A stretch of DNA of 64,000 nt from Nonomuraea gerenzanensis (GCF_020215645.1 NZ_CP084058.1:10842501-10906500); one strand, 5' to 3'. Positions 28,373 to 38,414 are shown, numbered from the stretch's first letter. A program made the numbers and translations. The notes: generated by a model not told the origin, from the letters alone.

Positions 28373-29116
28373 ATGTCCGCAGCAGCACACCAGAAGACGG
28401 CCGTGGTGATCGGGGCCGGGCCGGGGCTCGGCATGTCCGTCGCCCATCGGTTCGGGCGCGAGGGGTACGCCGTGGCGCTCGTCTCGCGCAGCGGCGACCG
28501 TCATGCCGGCTACCTGGCGTCCCTGGCCGGGGCGGGAGTGGAGGCGGCGGCGTTCGCCGCCGACGTGCGCGACCGCGACCGGACGGCGGCCGTCCTGGAC
28601 GCGATCCGCGAGCGGTTCGGCACGATCGACGTGCTCTACTACGGGCCCGGGGCCACCGACCTGGACTCCCCGCCCGCGTCCATCACCGGCATCGCCTCGG
28701 CGGACGTCCGGGAGGCGATGGAGGTCGTGTATCCGGCGGTGGACCTGGTCGGCCAGGTGCTGCCCGGGATGGTCGAACGGGGCGAGGGCGGGCTGCTGTT
28801 CGCCGGCGGGCTCAGCGCCGTCATGCCGATGCCCGCCCTCGGCGGCCTGGCGGTCTCCTCGGCTGCGCTGCGCAACTACGTGCTGACGTTGAACGCGGCG
28901 GTGGGCGGAGACGGTGTCTATGCCGGGAGCCTGATCATCGGGGGGCTGATCGAGCGGGGCGACATCCACACGTTCGTCACCTCGCAGCCGGAGCGGTTCG
29001 GTGACGTGAGCGGCGGCACGCTCGACCCGGACTCGATCGCCGACGCCGCATACGAGTTGTACAAGCAGCGGGACCGAGCGGAGGCGACGTTCAGCGTCTT
29101 CGGCGGCCCTGCCTGA
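28373..29116 (+). CDS. Short-chain dehydrogenase-like protein lacking the YxxxK pair
   Basis: A 247-residue Rossmann protein with the NAD(P) loop VVIGAGPGLGMSVAHRFG at residues 10-27 and the usual VAFAADVRD-like acidic turn. In the active-site helix the expected Tyr and Lys are replaced: the segment GGLAVSSAALRNYV aligns with YxASKAALRNY, giving Leu and Ser. Catalysis by the classical mechanism is therefore unlikely. It may bind a nucleotide or ligand, or belong to an atypical SDR group. It is divergent from a TetR gene and probably controlled by it. Confidence 0.82.
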   Translation: MSAAAHQKTAVVIGAGPGLGMSVAHRFGREGYAVALVSRSGDRHAGYLASLAGAGVEAAAFAADVRDRDRTAAVLDAIRERFGTIDVLYYGPGATDLDSPPASITGIASADVREAMEVVYPAVDLVGQVLPGMVERGEGGLLFAGGLSAVMPMPALGGLAVSSAALRNYVLTLNAAVGGDGVYAGSLIIGGLIERGDIHTFVTSQPERFGDVSGGTLDPDSIADAAYELYKQRDRAEATFSVFGGPA

Positions 29117-29145
29117 TCAGCGCATCCGATCGCCCATCGATCAGG
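29112..29145. terminator. Bidirectional hairpin at convergent SDR and rsmA ends
   Basis: CCTGATC and GATCAGG pair perfectly across 20 bases and include the stop codons of both convergent genes. This could end transcription from both sides. Confidence 0.4.
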
Positions 29146-29983
29146 GCCTGAGCTCGGCGATGCGGGCGAAGGCCGTGATGTCGAGCTGCTCCCCCCGCGC
29201 CGACGGGTCCACCCCGGCCCCGCGCAGCGCGCGTTCGGCGTCGGCGGCGGTGCCCGCCCAGGAGGCGAGCGCCGCCCGCAACGTCTTGCGGCGCTGCGCG
29301 AAGGCCGCGTCGATCACCTCGAACACCTCTTCCCGCGACGCCGACGTGTCCGGCGGTTCGCGGCGGGCCAGCGAGACGAGCCCGGAGTCGACGTTGGGGA
29401 CGGGCCAGAACACGGTACGGCCCACCGGCCCGGCCCGGCGCACGTCGGCGTACCAGGCCGCCTTGACCGACGGCACCCCGTACACCTTGGAGCCGGGCCC
29501 CGCCGCCAGCCGGTCGGCCACCTCCGACTGCACCATGACCAGGCCCTTGCGCAGCGACGGCAGCACCTCCAGCAGGTGCAGCACCACCGGGACGGCCACG
29601 TTGTACGGCAGGTTGGCCACCAGGGCGGTGGGGGTGTGGCCGGAGAGGTCGTCAGGGGTGATCTTCATGGCGTCGGCGTTGACGACCGTGAGGTTGTCGG
29701 CCCCCTCGCGCTCGGCCACGGTGACGGGGAGCTGCGCGGCCAGCACCGGGTCGATCTCGACGGCGACCACGTGCGCGGCCGACGGCAGCAGCGCGAGCGT
29801 GAGCGAGCCGAGGCCGGGACCGACCTCTATGACCACGTCATCGGGTGAGAGGTCGGCCACGCGGACGATGCGACGGACGGTCCCTGCGTCGATCACGAAG
29901 TTCTGGCCCAGTTTTTTTGTCGGACGTAGATCTAGCTTGTTCGCCAAAATACGTATTTCTGCAGGGCCCAACAGCCTCATCAT
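29141..29983 (-). CDS. rsmA: 16S rRNA (adenine1518-N6/adenine1519-N6)-dimethyltransferase
   Basis: RsmA (KsgA) dimethylates two adjacent adenines in the 16S rRNA 3' hairpin during 30S assembly. The signature [10 protein letters not shown] is followed by the SAM motif [12 protein letters not shown], the catalytic NLPYN loop and the C-terminal helical part with [12 protein letters not shown]. Start is ATG 29983 or the adjoining ATG 29980, giving 279-280 residues. It lies between the rpf and ispE genes as in other actinobacteria, but a kinase pair and a TetR/SDR pair are inserted on either side. Confidence 0.96.
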   Translation of the reverse strand: MMRLLGPAEIRILANKLDLRPTKKLGQNFVIDAGTVRRIVRVADLSPDDVVIEVGPGLGSLTLALLPSAAHVVAVEIDPVLAAQLPVTVAEREGADNLTVVNADAMKITPDDLSGHTPTALVANLPYNVAVPVVLHLLEVLPSLRKGLVMVQSEVADRLAAGPGSKVYGVPSVKAAWYADVRRAGPVGRTVFWPVPNVDSGLVSLARREPPDTSASREEVFEVIDAAFAQRRKTLRAALASWAGTAADAERALRGAGVDPSARGEQLDITAFARIAELRP

Positions 29984-30047
29984 CCAACCAGTCTCCCGCA
30001 TCGAAGAACCTGCGATGGCGGATGGGGAGACCAGAGGAGAGGATGGC

Positions 30048-32171
30048 GTGGAACAGGAAGGGACGTCGCTCATGGAACCAACGGGCGCCGCGCCGCTCCG
30101 GCCCACCGACTTGCGCGCGATCGGGCCGTACCGGCTGCTGGGCCGGTTGGGCGAGGGCGGCATGGGGACCGTGTTCCTCGCGCGGGCGCCGACGGGCCGG
30201 TTCGTCGCGCTCAAGGTGGTCAAGGCCGAGTTCGCCAATCAAGAGGGGTTTGCCGCGCGCTTCCACGCGGAGGTCGACAACGCCCGTCGGGTGGCGTCGT
30301 TCTGTACGGCCCAGGTGCTGGACAACGGCAACACCGGGGACGGCCGGCCGTACATGGTGACCGAGTACATCGCGGGCACTCCCCTGTCGGATCAGATCTC
30401 GAAGTACGGCGCGCTGGAGCCGGGGCCGCTGCACGGCGTCGCGCTCGGCGTGGCGGCGGCGCTGGCCGCCATCCATGTCGCGGAGCTGGTGCACCGCGAC
30501 CTCAAGCCGGCGAACGTGATCCTGTCGCTGTCCGGGCCCCGGGTGATCGACTTCGGGATCGCCAGGGCGCTCGACCGCGAGACCGGGTTCACGCTCTCCG
30601 GCGAGCTGCTGGGCAGCCCCGGGTGGTGGGCGCCCGAGCAGGTACGCGGTGAGCTGGTCAGCCCGGCGGCCGACATCTTCGCCTGGGGCTGCCTGATCGC
30701 CTACGCGGGCAACGGGCGGCATCCGTTCGGGCGCGGCGACCCCATCACCATGGCCTCCCGGGTGTTGAACACGCCGCCTGAGCTGGGGGCGTTGCCTGCG
30801 CCGCTGAACGACTTGGTGCGGCGGGCCACCTCCATGGACCCGGCGCTGCGGCCCACCGCGCAGGATCTGCTGATCGCGCTGGTCGGCGGGAGCGCGCCGA
30901 TGCCGGCGGCGGCCGATCCGCCGACGCTGGTGGCCACCGAGATGCTCAGTGATTGGCAGCCGCCGCAGAACGTGGTGGATGAGCCGGACATCACGGCTAC
31001 CTTTACGACGCCGCCGCCCAGTGATGCGACTGGGCACCGGGGCACGGCGCCCGGATCGCCGACCGCCGCCTCGGCGGCTACGGGTCCTGGCGGCCCTCAT
31101 GGTGCTAGCGGCGCTCACGGTGTTGGAGGCTCCAGCGGCCTCGGTGGCGCGGGCGGCGTTGACGGCACGGGCAGCTCCAGCAGCGCGGGTGGCGGCGGTG
31201 TGCCGAGCTCCGCTGGTGTGAGCGGGTTCGCGAGTGGGCCGGGGGCGGGTGAAGCGCCGTCCCTGGAGGAGCGGGCTCGGCGGGAGGAGGAGGCCGCCAA
31301 GCAGGAGCTGGCACGCTGGCAGGTGCCTGGGCAGGCCGGGGCTCCGCGGCGCAGGCCCGGGCTGTTCCGGGGTAAGGCGGCGAAGGAGGAGACAGGGCAG
31401 CCCGAGCAGGAGCCCGCGCAGTCGTGGCAGGGCACCGGAGCAGGGTTTTCCCAGCAGGGCAGTGGTCAAGGCTTCGCCCAGCCCTCCAGTGGGCCGGGGC
31501 TCGCACGACCGGGCGCCGTGTCCGGGGCCGGGCGGCCGGAGACGGGGCACGTCCAGCGTGGGGGTGGGTTAGGGGCGGACACGCATCCTGGCACGGTGGG
31601 CTCCCCCGCCGACCGGGGCGACGACACCGACGACACCATCGGCGGTACCCGTACCGCCGGCACCCGCTGGCTCATCGCCGCCGCGGCCGCTGTGCTGGCG
31701 ATCGTGGTGACCGTGGCCGTACTGATCGTCACGTCGGCCCGCGACACGGTCACCACCGTGACGCCCGGCACTCCCACCCAGGTCGGGGGCAGTCCCAGTC
31801 CGAACGACGTGGGGCGCAGGTTCGCGCTGGGTGCTGGTTTCGACGACCCCGTGGCGATCGTGACGGCGGTGCCGGAGTGTGGGCTGAAGGAGTTCGAGGG
31901 CGTCACGTCGGCCAAGGGTCAGCTCTGCGTGATTCGCTGGACGATGCTGAACCCGGGGGGCGAGCGCAGGGTGCTGGTGCAGCCCGTGGTGACCATGGTG
32001 GACGATCGGGGTGGCGAGCACGATCCGGCTCCCGTCACGTTGCCGCCCGCCATCCTGCCTGGCGGCCGGGTGGACAGCGCGTTCGTGTTCGATCTGGCCA
32101 TGTATCGCAAGCCCATGAAGATGACGGCGACGCTGCTGGAGAACGGCAAGCTGATCGAGGTGACGCTGTGA
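30048..32171 (+). CDS. Membrane serine/threonine protein kinase
   Basis: A Hanks-type kinase. The glycine loop is [10 protein letters not shown] (about 34-43), the ATP Lys is near residue 56 (ALKVVK), and the catalytic loop HRDLKPAN and DFGIA follow. After the kinase domain (to about residue 275) comes a Gly/Ser/Pro-rich, low-complexity cytosolic linker of over 200 residues, one transmembrane helix at about 540-562, and an outside domain of about 140 residues with no PASTA repeats. GTG 30048 has GGAGAGG 6 bases upstream; ATG 30015 and ATG 30072 are alternatives. It is coupled by GTGA to a secreted FG-GAP protein. Confidence 0.9.
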   Translation: MEQEGTSLMEPTGAAPLRPTDLRAIGPYRLLGRLGEGGMGTVFLARAPTGRFVALKVVKAEFANQEGFAARFHAEVDNARRVASFCTAQVLDNGNTGDGRPYMVTEYIAGTPLSDQISKYGALEPGPLHGVALGVAAALAAIHVAELVHRDLKPANVILSLSGPRVIDFGIARALDRETGFTLSGELLGSPGWWAPEQVRGELVSPAADIFAWGCLIAYAGNGRHPFGRGDPITMASRVLNTPPELGALPAPLNDLVRRATSMDPALRPTAQDLLIALVGGSAPMPAAADPPTLVATEMLSDWQPPQNVVDEPDITATFTTPPPSDATGHRGTAPGSPTAASAATGPGGPHGASGAHGVGGSSGLGGAGGVDGTGSSSSAGGGGVPSSAGVSGFASGPGAGEAPSLEERARREEEAAKQELARWQVPGQAGAPRRRPGLFRGKAAKEETGQPEQEPAQSWQGTGAGFSQQGSGQGFAQPSSGPGLARPGAVSGAGRPETGHVQRGGGLGADTHPGTVGSPADRGDDTDDTIGGTRTAGTRWLIAAAAAVLAIVVTVAVLIVTSARDTVTTVTPGTPTQVGGSPSPNDVGRRFALGAGFDDPVAIVTAVPECGLKEFEGVTSAKGQLCVIRWTMLNPGGERRVLVQPVVTMVDDRGGEHDPAPVTLPPAILPGGRVDSAFVFDLAMYRKPMKMTATLLENGKLIEVTL

Positions 32172-33376
32172 GGATCAGGGCGGCCCTCGTCGCGCTCGTG
32201 CTCGTTTCCGGGATGTCCGCCGTGGCTGTAACTGCGGCGTCGGCCTCGGCTGTGGCCTGCGCTGGAGCGGCCGACTTCGACGGTGACGGGGTGGACGACG
32301 TCGCCGTGGGTGATCCGTTCGCGGACGATCAGAAGGGTGCGGTGCATGTGCTGTCCGGCGGCAAGGTGGTGCCGGTCAGCGTGCCGGGGCCGGTCAGGGG
32401 TGACGGGTTCGGGTGGTCGGTGCGGCTCGCGCGGGTCAACGGCGATGCCTGCGCCGACCTGGTGATCGGTGCACCGTACGCGGACGTGGACGGCACCGAG
32501 GACGCCGGCGCCGCGTACGTGGTCTACGGCGGCGGCGCGGCGGCACCGCAGCGGCTGACGGCGCCGCAACCTCAGCGGTTCGCGCACTTCGGCTGGTCGA
32601 TGGCCGCGCGCGGTGACCTGGTGGCGATCAGTGCGCCGTACGAGGACGAGGCGCGGCTGCTCGACGTGGGGGCCGTCTACGTGCGTCAGGGGGCGAGTGA
32701 GCTGCGCAGGATCAGCCAGGAGACCGTGGACGTGCGGGGCAACAGCGAAGTGGGCGATCAGTTCGGCTGGTCGATGGCGTTCGGGCCGAAGAACGGCCTG
32801 GTCGTCGGCGTCCCGTATGAGAACGATGACGGCGCGGGCCGGCAGGTGGAGGCGGGGAAGATCGACTCCGGCTCGGTGGTGTTCATCGACGATGTGCTGG
32901 CGCCGCAGATCACCTCGTTCAAGCTGGACTCGCCGACGAACGCGTCGGGCGATCGGTTCGGGTACGCGGTCGCGTACGCCGAGGGCTCCGGGTACGCGGT
33001 CGGCTCGCCCGGTCCCGGTTACGTGCAGCTTCTGGACCCCGCTCGCAAACCCACGCGAAGGGTGACCGAGGGGGGTAAGCAGGCGTTCGGTTTCTCGATG
33101 GCTGTCTCTACGGACGGGCGGCTGGCCATCGGCGCTCCCTATGGTGGTGGCGTGCGGATCGTCTCCTGGGAGGACGGCGCTGAGGAGCGGAAGCTGGCGA
33201 CCACCGATGGGTTGTTCGGCTGGGCGGTGGCCTTCAGCGGGAACAAGCTGTATGTCGGTCAGCCGGATGCGGCGCCGTTCGGGAAGGTGGCGGTGTCCGC
33301 TCGCAACGACGAGGCGGCGCCTCAGCCCCTCCAGCCGCCGAAGGGGGCCGACTTCGGCGTCTCCCTGGCCGGCTGA
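32168..33376 (+). CDS. Secreted FG-GAP (integrin-alpha-like) beta-propeller protein
   Basis: A 402-residue protein with a signal peptide (about 1-30, ending near ASA) and FG-GAP repeats through the rest. Calcium-loop patterns such as ADFDGDGVDDVAVGDP and ACADLVIGAPYADVDG recur with FGWSV and FGWSM strand motifs, pointing to a seven-bladed propeller. Its GTG start overlaps the kinase stop, so the two are made together. The propeller could be the ligand or partner of the kinase's outside domain; that is inference. Confidence 0.9.
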   Translation: MRIRAALVALVLVSGMSAVAVTAASASAVACAGAADFDGDGVDDVAVGDPFADDQKGAVHVLSGGKVVPVSVPGPVRGDGFGWSVRLARVNGDACADLVIGAPYADVDGTEDAGAAYVVYGGGAAAPQRLTAPQPQRFAHFGWSMAARGDLVAISAPYEDEARLLDVGAVYVRQGASELRRISQETVDVRGNSEVGDQFGWSMAFGPKNGLVVGVPYENDDGAGRQVEAGKIDSGSVVFIDDVLAPQITSFKLDSPTNASGDRFGYAVAYAEGSGYAVGSPGPGYVQLLDPARKPTRRVTEGGKQAFGFSMAVSTDGRLAIGAPYGGGVRIVSWEDGAEERKLATTDGLFGWAVAFSGNKLYVGQPDAAPFGKVAVSARNDEAAPQPLQPPKGADFGVSLAG

Positions 33377-33386
33377 CGGGCAGACC

Positions 33387-34307
33387 TCAGCGGGCGTCCA
33401 TGGTGAACAGACGGTCACCGCAGTGCGGCCACTGGCCCTGCCACCGACCACCCACCTGCTGATAAAGCAGCTGCGCCCGATAGGTCTGCTCCTCCTCAGG
33501 CCACGTGACCGGCGTGTCCATCCCCCCCACGGCCTGCCACATGGGCAAGCTGAACTGATACAACCCGTAATAGGGCCCATCCGGGTTATAGGCCTCAAGA
33601 TCCCCACGCGACTCACACTGCGCCAAGGACTCCCAATCAAGCTCAAGCACCTCAGGCTGGATCGGCACCGTCCGCGGCGGAGTGACCGTGATGACCGTCC
33701 CGTCCTTGGGGAAGCTGCTGAGCGGCGGGTTCACCAGGTACCCACGTCGCAGAGCGATGCGCTTCTGGCGCAGCACCTCGCGCACCGTCCTGGCCGTCGT
33801 ACGCCAGGTCACCCGCGTCGTGCCCGCCACCACGTACACCTTGCGCCGCGTGTAGACGGTCAGCTTCATGCCCTCCAGCGGCACCCTGTCGCCGGGCGGG
33901 GCGGAGATCTTGCTGGCGGTGCGGGCGACGTCCAGCTCGGCCAGGGCGTCGCCGACGTTGGTGGCGGTCACCAGGTGGGTGCTGGTGCGGCCGTCGAGGG
34001 TGAGGGTGAGGGGACGGGCGCGGCGCACCTCGATGGTGGCGCCGTCCTCGACCTCGGCCTGGCCGGACGGGCGGACGACGTCGCCGTACCCGACGGGGAC
34101 CTGCGCGTCGGCGAGCACCTCGTGGACCGTTCCACCGAAGGCGCGCACGTGCCGGCGATCGCCGTCGACGACCACGATGACCTCTTTGACGAGGAACGAC
34201 ACCACCACGAGCGCGCCGACGGCCACCACCCCCGCCGCGCACACGACCGGCGTCCATGGGGAACGCCATGGGATCGGCGGTCGGGGCGCACGCCTCTTTC
34301 CTCGCAC
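33387..34307 (-). CDS. rpfB: RpfB-like resuscitation-promoting factor
   Basis: Rpf proteins cleave peptidoglycan and help dormant cells regrow. One N-terminal membrane helix (about 20-42) is followed by DUF348-type beta repeats, each starting VVDGDRRHVRAFGGTV or close to it, and ends in a lysozyme-like Rpf domain with the catalytic Glu in AQCESRGD and the fold motif YYGLYQFSLPMWQAVGG. No clear G5 domain is seen between them, unlike mycobacterial RpfB. GTG 34307 has GGAGG 6 bases upstream. It sits between tatD and rsmA as in other actinobacteria. Confidence 0.9.
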   Translation of the reverse strand: MRGKRRAPRPPIPWRSPWTPVVCAAGVVAVGALVVVSFLVKEVIVVVDGDRRHVRAFGGTVHEVLADAQVPVGYGDVVRPSGQAEVEDGATIEVRRARPLTLTLDGRTSTHLVTATNVGDALAELDVARTASKISAPPGDRVPLEGMKLTVYTRRKVYVVAGTTRVTWRTTARTVREVLRQKRIALRRGYLVNPPLSSFPKDGTVITVTPPRTVPIQPEVLELDWESLAQCESRGDLEAYNPDGPYYGLYQFSLPMWQAVGGMDTPVTWPEEEQTYRAQLLYQQVGGRWQGQWPHCGDRLFTMDAR

Positions 34308-34388
34308 GGGCCACCTCCGGTGTGGGGCAGGACGGCCCGAACGTTACGCAGGTTCGCTCCCCGTATCTGATCGTTCACCAAAAGTTGG

Positions 34389-35243
34389 TCACCACTCGCC
34401 GAAAACTGTGACTCCGTTGGCGCTGATCGCCTCGCACAGCTCGTCCGGGTGGACGTTCTTGACCTCCGCGAGGCACCGCAGGGTGACGGGGATGAGGTAA
34501 GGGGAGTTGGGCTTGCCGCGGTGCGGGACCGGAGGCAGGTAGGGGGCGTCGGTCTCGACGAGCAGGAGCTCGGCGGGCGCCACCTCGGCCGCCTCGCGCA
34601 GGTAGCCGGCGTTCTTGTACGTCACGGGGCCGGAGAATGACATGAAATATCCGGCGTCGGTGCATTTCTTGGCCAGGTCGGCGTCGCCGGAGAAGCTGTG
34701 GAAGACCACCTTGTCGGGTGCGCCCTCGGCGGCCAGAACCTTCAGCACGTCGTCGTGTGCCTCCCGGTCGTGGATGACCAGCGCCTTGCCGGTGCGCTTG
34801 GCGATCTCGATGTGCGCGCGGAAGCTGGCGTGCTGGTCGTCCTTGCTCGCCCAGTCGCGGTAGTAGTCGAGGCCCGTCTCCCCCACCGCCCGCACCTCGG
34901 GCCGCCGGGCCAGCGCCTCGATCTCGGCCAGCACCTCGGGGGTGGCCTCGTGGGCCTCGTTCGGGTGGATGGCCACCCCGGCGTACACGCCCTCCTGCTG
35001 GGCCGCCACGTCGGCGTTCCAGCGGGAGGACGTCAGGTCGTAGCCGATCGTCACCAGGCGCGTCACGCCCACGGCCCGCGCGTCGTCGAGGATGCCGCGC
35101 ACGCTCGCCGAGGCGGCCTGCGCGGCCTGCGCCACCGGGTCGCCCGACGACGCCTGCCTGTTGCCGACCATGATGTCGAGGTGGCAGTGGCTGTCGAAGA
35201 CGGGCGAGGAAAGCGGCTCTGGCGCGGCGGGAAGCTTGCTCAC
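34389..35243 (-). CDS. tatD: TatD-family metal-dependent hydrolase
   Basis: TatD proteins are TIM-barrel metal nucleases. Ligands of the family are all seen: HxH in DSHCHLD, Glu in VGETGLDYYRD, His in VIHDREAHDD and FHSFSG, and Asp in ETDAPYLPP. GTG 35243 gives 284 residues; a further GTG at 35282 would add 13 residues within the metG-end duplication. It lies between metG and the rpf gene on the same strand. Confidence 0.93.
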   Translation of the reverse strand: MSKLPAAPEPLSSPVFDSHCHLDIMVGNRQASSGDPVAQAAQAASASVRGILDDARAVGVTRLVTIGYDLTSSRWNADVAAQQEGVYAGVAIHPNEAHEATPEVLAEIEALARRPEVRAVGETGLDYYRDWASKDDQHASFRAHIEIAKRTGKALVIHDREAHDDVLKVLAAEGAPDKVVFHSFSGDADLAKKCTDAGYFMSFSGPVTYKNAGYLREAAEVAPAELLLVETDAPYLPPVPHRGKPNSPYLIPVTLRCLAEVKNVHPDELCEAISANGVTVFGEW

Positions 35244-35277
35244 GCCATCAGAGCCTAGCCGCCGCGCCGAGGCTGCC

Positions 35278-35347
35278 GTCACTCACCGAGCCGGGCCGGC
35301 CCCTCGTCGATCGTCACTCACCGAGCCGGGCCAGCTCCTCGTCGACG
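35278..35347. repeat. 35-bp tandem duplication of the metG 3' end
   Basis: Copies at 35278-35312 and 35313-35347 match at 31 of 35 positions. Each carries, on the minus strand, codons for ARLGE and a TGA stop. metG uses the stop in the copy at the right. The left copy is a spare end, similar in kind to the duplication at 20137-20238. Confidence 0.88.
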
Positions 35348-37098
35348 ACCTTCGGGTCGAGCTTCTTGAACAGCGGCACGGGCGGCGCCAGCGGCGTGCC
35401 CGGCGTGATCGGCCGGTGCTCCCAGCGGGCGGCGCCTGTGGCGTAGTCGCCGGTGATCACCGGGTACGGGGTGCCGCCGTCCTCGTCGACCTCGCGGATC
35501 TCCGGCATGCCCGACCACACGCCCTCGCCGCCCAGCATGGCGTAGACCTTGTTGGAGGAGCCGGGCAGGAACGGCGTGAGCATCGTCTTGGCGTCGTCGA
35601 CGACCTGCAGCGCGACGTGCAGGATGGACTTCTGCCGCTCCGGGTCGTCCTTGAGCTTCCACGGCTCCTGGTCGGCGAGGTACTTGTTGGCCTCGCGCAC
35701 CACGTCGAACGCCTCCGTGATGGCGTTCTTGAAGCGCGAGCGGCCCAGCTCGGCCCCCACCGGCGCGAACGCGTTGCGCGAGCGCTCCAGCAGCGCCCTG
35801 TCGGCGTCGGTGAGGTCGCCAGGCTCGGGCACGGCCCCGAAGTTCTTGGCCGCCATCGAGATCGACCGGTTGACCAGGTTGCCCCAGGCCGCGACCAGCT
35901 CGCCGTTGTTGCGGTTGACGAACTCCTGCCAGGTGAAGTCGGTGTCCTGGTTCTCCGGGCCGGCCACGGCGATGTAGTAGCGCAGCGCGTCGGCGTCGTA
36001 GCGGGCCAGGAAGTCGCGCACGTAGATGACGACCTGCCGCGAGGAGGAGAACTTCTTGCCCTCCATCGTCAGGAACTCGCTGGAGACCACCTCGGACGGC
36101 ACGTCGAGGGCGCCCAGCGCGCCGGGCGTGCCGCCGCGTGCGCCGATGCCGCTGTAGCCGAACAGCATCGCCGGCCAGATCTCGGCGTGGAAGACGATGT
36201 TGTCCTTGCCCATGAAGTAGTAGCCGCGGGCGTCGGGATTCTGCCACCACTGGCGCCACGCGTCGGGGTCGCCCGAGCGTCTGGCCCATTCGATGGAGGC
36301 CGACAGGTAGCCGATGACCGCGTCGAACCACACGTACAGCCGCTTGTTGGGCTGGTCGCGCCAGCCGTCGAGCGGGATCGGCACGCCCCAGTCGAGGTCG
36401 CGGCTGATCGCCCGCGGCTGCAGGTCGCCGAGCAGGTTGAGGGCGAACTTCAGCACGTTGGGCCGCCACTCGCCCTGCTTGGACTGCAGGTAGGAGCCGA
36501 GCACCTCGGCGAAGGCGGGCAGGTCGAGCATGAAGTGCTCGGTCTCGACGAACACCGGCGTCTCGCCGTTGATGCGGCTCTTGGGGTTGACGAGCTGGAT
36601 CGGGTCGAGCTGGTTGCCGCAGTTGTCGCACTGGTCGCCGCGCGCGCCATCGTAGCCGCAGATGGGGCAGGTGCCCTCGATGTAGCGGTCGGGCAGGGTG
36701 CGGCCGGTCGAGGGCGAGATGGCGCCCATCGTGGTCTTGGGGAAGATGTAGCCGTTGTCGTAGAGGCCCTTGAAGATGGCCTGCGTGACGGCGTAGTGGT
36801 TCTTCGTCGTGGTCCTGGTGAACAGGTCGTAGGACAGGCCGAGACCGGTCAGGTCTTCGGCGATGACGCGGTTGTAGCGGTCGGCCAGCTCCTTGGCGCT
36901 GACGCCCTCCTTGTCGGCCTGGACCTGGATGGGGGTGCCGTGCTCGTCCGTGCCGGAGACCATCAGCACGTTGTTGCCCGCCATGCGCTGGTAACGACTG
37001 AAGACGTCGGACGGCACGCCGAAGCCCGAGACGTGCCCGATATGACGCGGCCCGTTCGCATACGGCCACGCCACGGCGGTGAGGATGTGCTGGGTCAT
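35314..37098 (-). CDS. metG: Methionine--tRNA ligase
   Basis: Class I synthetase of 594 residues. The HIGH motif appears as HIGHVSGFG after PYANGPR; the KMSKS loop reads KFSSS in [12 protein letters not shown] zinc knuckle with two CxxC pairs ([17 protein letters not shown]) is in the connective insertion. The C-terminus is short, without the EMAP-like tRNA-binding domain of some bacteria. It starts the metG-tatD-rpf run. Its final codons lie in a 35-bp tandem duplication. Confidence 0.97.
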   Translation of the reverse strand: MTQHILTAVAWPYANGPRHIGHVSGFGVPSDVFSRYQRMAGNNVLMVSGTDEHGTPIQVQADKEGVSAKELADRYNRVIAEDLTGLGLSYDLFTRTTTKNHYAVTQAIFKGLYDNGYIFPKTTMGAISPSTGRTLPDRYIEGTCPICGYDGARGDQCDNCGNQLDPIQLVNPKSRINGETPVFVETEHFMLDLPAFAEVLGSYLQSKQGEWRPNVLKFALNLLGDLQPRAISRDLDWGVPIPLDGWRDQPNKRLYVWFDAVIGYLSASIEWARRSGDPDAWRQWWQNPDARGYYFMGKDNIVFHAEIWPAMLFGYSGIGARGGTPGALGALDVPSEVVSSEFLTMEGKKFSSSRQVVIYVRDFLARYDADALRYYIAVAGPENQDTDFTWQEFVNRNNGELVAAWGNLVNRSISMAAKNFGAVPEPGDLTDADRALLERSRNAFAPVGAELGRSRFKNAITEAFDVVREANKYLADQEPWKLKDDPERQKSILHVALQVVDDAKTMLTPFLPGSSNKVYAMLGGEGVWSGMPEIREVDEDGGTPYPVITGDYATGAARWEHRPITPGTPLAPPVPLFKKLDPKVVDEELARLGE

Positions 37099-37134
37099 GA
37101 CTCCCAGCCTACGGGTTACTGAGATTCATCTGTT

Positions 37135-37182
37135 ACGCGCCGCCGCCGCTCTGCCCGGCGTTGCCGGGCCCCGGCGGCGCGT
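37135..37182 (-). terminator. Strong GC hairpin between the GT2 gene and metG
   Basis: An 11-bp outer stem (ACGCGCCGCCG/CGGCGGCGCGT) holds an inner 7-bp stem GCCCGGC/GCCGGGC. It lies just after the GT2 stop and before metG. No T-run follows, which is normal in high-GC actinobacteria. Confidence 0.65.
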
Positions 37183-37193
37183 GACAGGGGGCG

Positions 37194-38414
37194 TCAGTGC
37201 TTGGAGTCTTCGAGGCTGATGGCCGCGGCGGCTTCCTCGGCAGCGGCGGCGGCGTGGTCGATCGGGGTCTCGCGGGTGCGGCGGATGCCGAGGATGCTGA
37301 TGAACAGCGCCGCGAAGATCGTCTGGAAGCTCATGATGAGCGCCGTCGCCGAGGGCACCACGATGCGCAGCGACTCGCGCGGGTCCAGCTCGCCGAAGTC
37401 GCGCACCTGCCAGTGCACCAGCGACATCACCAGGCCGACGAGGCCGGCCAGGGCCAGCAGCCCGCCGACGACGAGCCCCTTCTCCAGGCTCACGATGTCG
37501 ATCAGCCGCCGGATCCGCGGCGACTCGGGCAGGAAGCCCTCCTCCGCCGCGTACACCTTGGTGAACACCGCGAACAGCGCCGCCTGGAAGCCGATCACCA
37601 CCAGGGCCGCCGACCCGACCAGGGTGTCGACGTCGAAGGCCAGCTCGCCGATCTCGACCGGGCCGAACACCAGCGCCGTGCCCGCGACGAGCCCGATGAT
37701 CATCATCAGCACGCCGGGGTAGAAGAACAGCCACTTCGGGCTGTACAGGAGCAGGAAGCGCAGGTGGCGCCAGCCGTCGCGCCAGGAGCGCAGGTGCGGC
37801 GGGCGGGAGCGGCCGTCGGGCGAGAGCGTGGTCGGCACCTCGCGCACGTCGAGGCCGGCCAGCGTGGAGCGGACCACCATCTCCGAGGCGAACTCCATGC
37901 CGCCGGTCTGCAGCTGCAGGCGCAAGATGGACTCGCGCCGGAAGCCCCGCAGGCCGCAGTGGAAGTCCTTGATCGCGGAGGGGAAGAACAGCCGCCCGAT
38001 GAACGACAGCACCGGGTTGCCCAGGTAGCGGTGCAGCGGCGGCATGGCGCCCGGGGAGATGCCGCCCCGGAAGCGGTTGCCCATGACCAGGTCGGCGCCG
38101 TCACGCAACTGCTCGACGAACGGCAGCAACGCGGTGAAGTCGTAGGAGTCGTCGGCGTCGCCCATGATGACGTACTTGCCGCGCGCCGCCCTGATGCCGC
38201 CCATGAGGGCGTTTCCGTACCCCTTCTCGTCCACATGGACCACGCGGGCCCCGGCGTCTCGGGCGAGCTGTTGCGAGCCGTCGGTGCTGCCGTTGTCGGC
38301 GATCAGCACTTCGCCCTCGATGCCGTGCTCCTCCATGCACGCCAGTGCCTTGCGTACACAGACTTCCACGGTCTCCGCCTCGTTGAGGCAGGGCATGACC
38401 ACCGTCAGTTCCAC
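37194..38414 (-). CDS. Polyprenyl-phosphate sugar synthase-like glycosyltransferase (GT2)
   Basis: The N-terminal 210 residues are a GT-A domain of the dolichyl-phosphate mannose/glucose synthase kind: VVMPCLNEAETVEVCVRKAL at the start, IADNGSTDGS for nucleotide binding and MGDADDSYDF as the DXD metal site. The C-terminal half has about four membrane helices (around FLLLYSPKWLFFYPG and following). Such enzymes make polyprenyl-phosphate sugars. PMT mannosyltransferases, which use polyprenyl-phosphate mannose, lie 1.6 kb away, so it could supply their donor; this is inference. Length is 406 residues. Confidence 0.85.
   Translation of the reverse strand: MELTVVMPCLNEAETVEVCVRKALACMEEHGIEGEVLIADNGSTDGSQQLARDAGARVVHVDEKGYGNALMGGIRAARGKYVIMGDADDSYDFTALLPFVEQLRDGADLVMGNRFRGGISPGAMPPLHRYLGNPVLSFIGRLFFPSAIKDFHCGLRGFRRESILRLQLQTGGMEFASEMVVRSTLAGLDVREVPTTLSPDGRSRPPHLRSWRDGWRHLRFLLLYSPKWLFFYPGVLMMIIGLVAGTALVFGPVEIGELAFDVDTLVGSAALVVIGFQAALFAVFTKVYAAEEGFLPESPRIRRLIDIVSLEKGLVVGGLLALAGLVGLVMSLVHWQVRDFGELDPRESLRIVVPSATALIMSFQTIFAALFISILGIRRTRETPIDHAAAAAEEAAAAISLEDSKH

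Noticed and set aside
34308..34388. Possible ydaO-type (c-di-AMP) riboswitch before the rpf gene
   Set aside because: The gap is only 81 bp, too short for the element, and its conserved parts are not seen.
35092..37122. 676-codon plus-strand ORF opposite metG
   Set aside because: Shadow of metG, whose synthetase motifs are complete on the minus strand.
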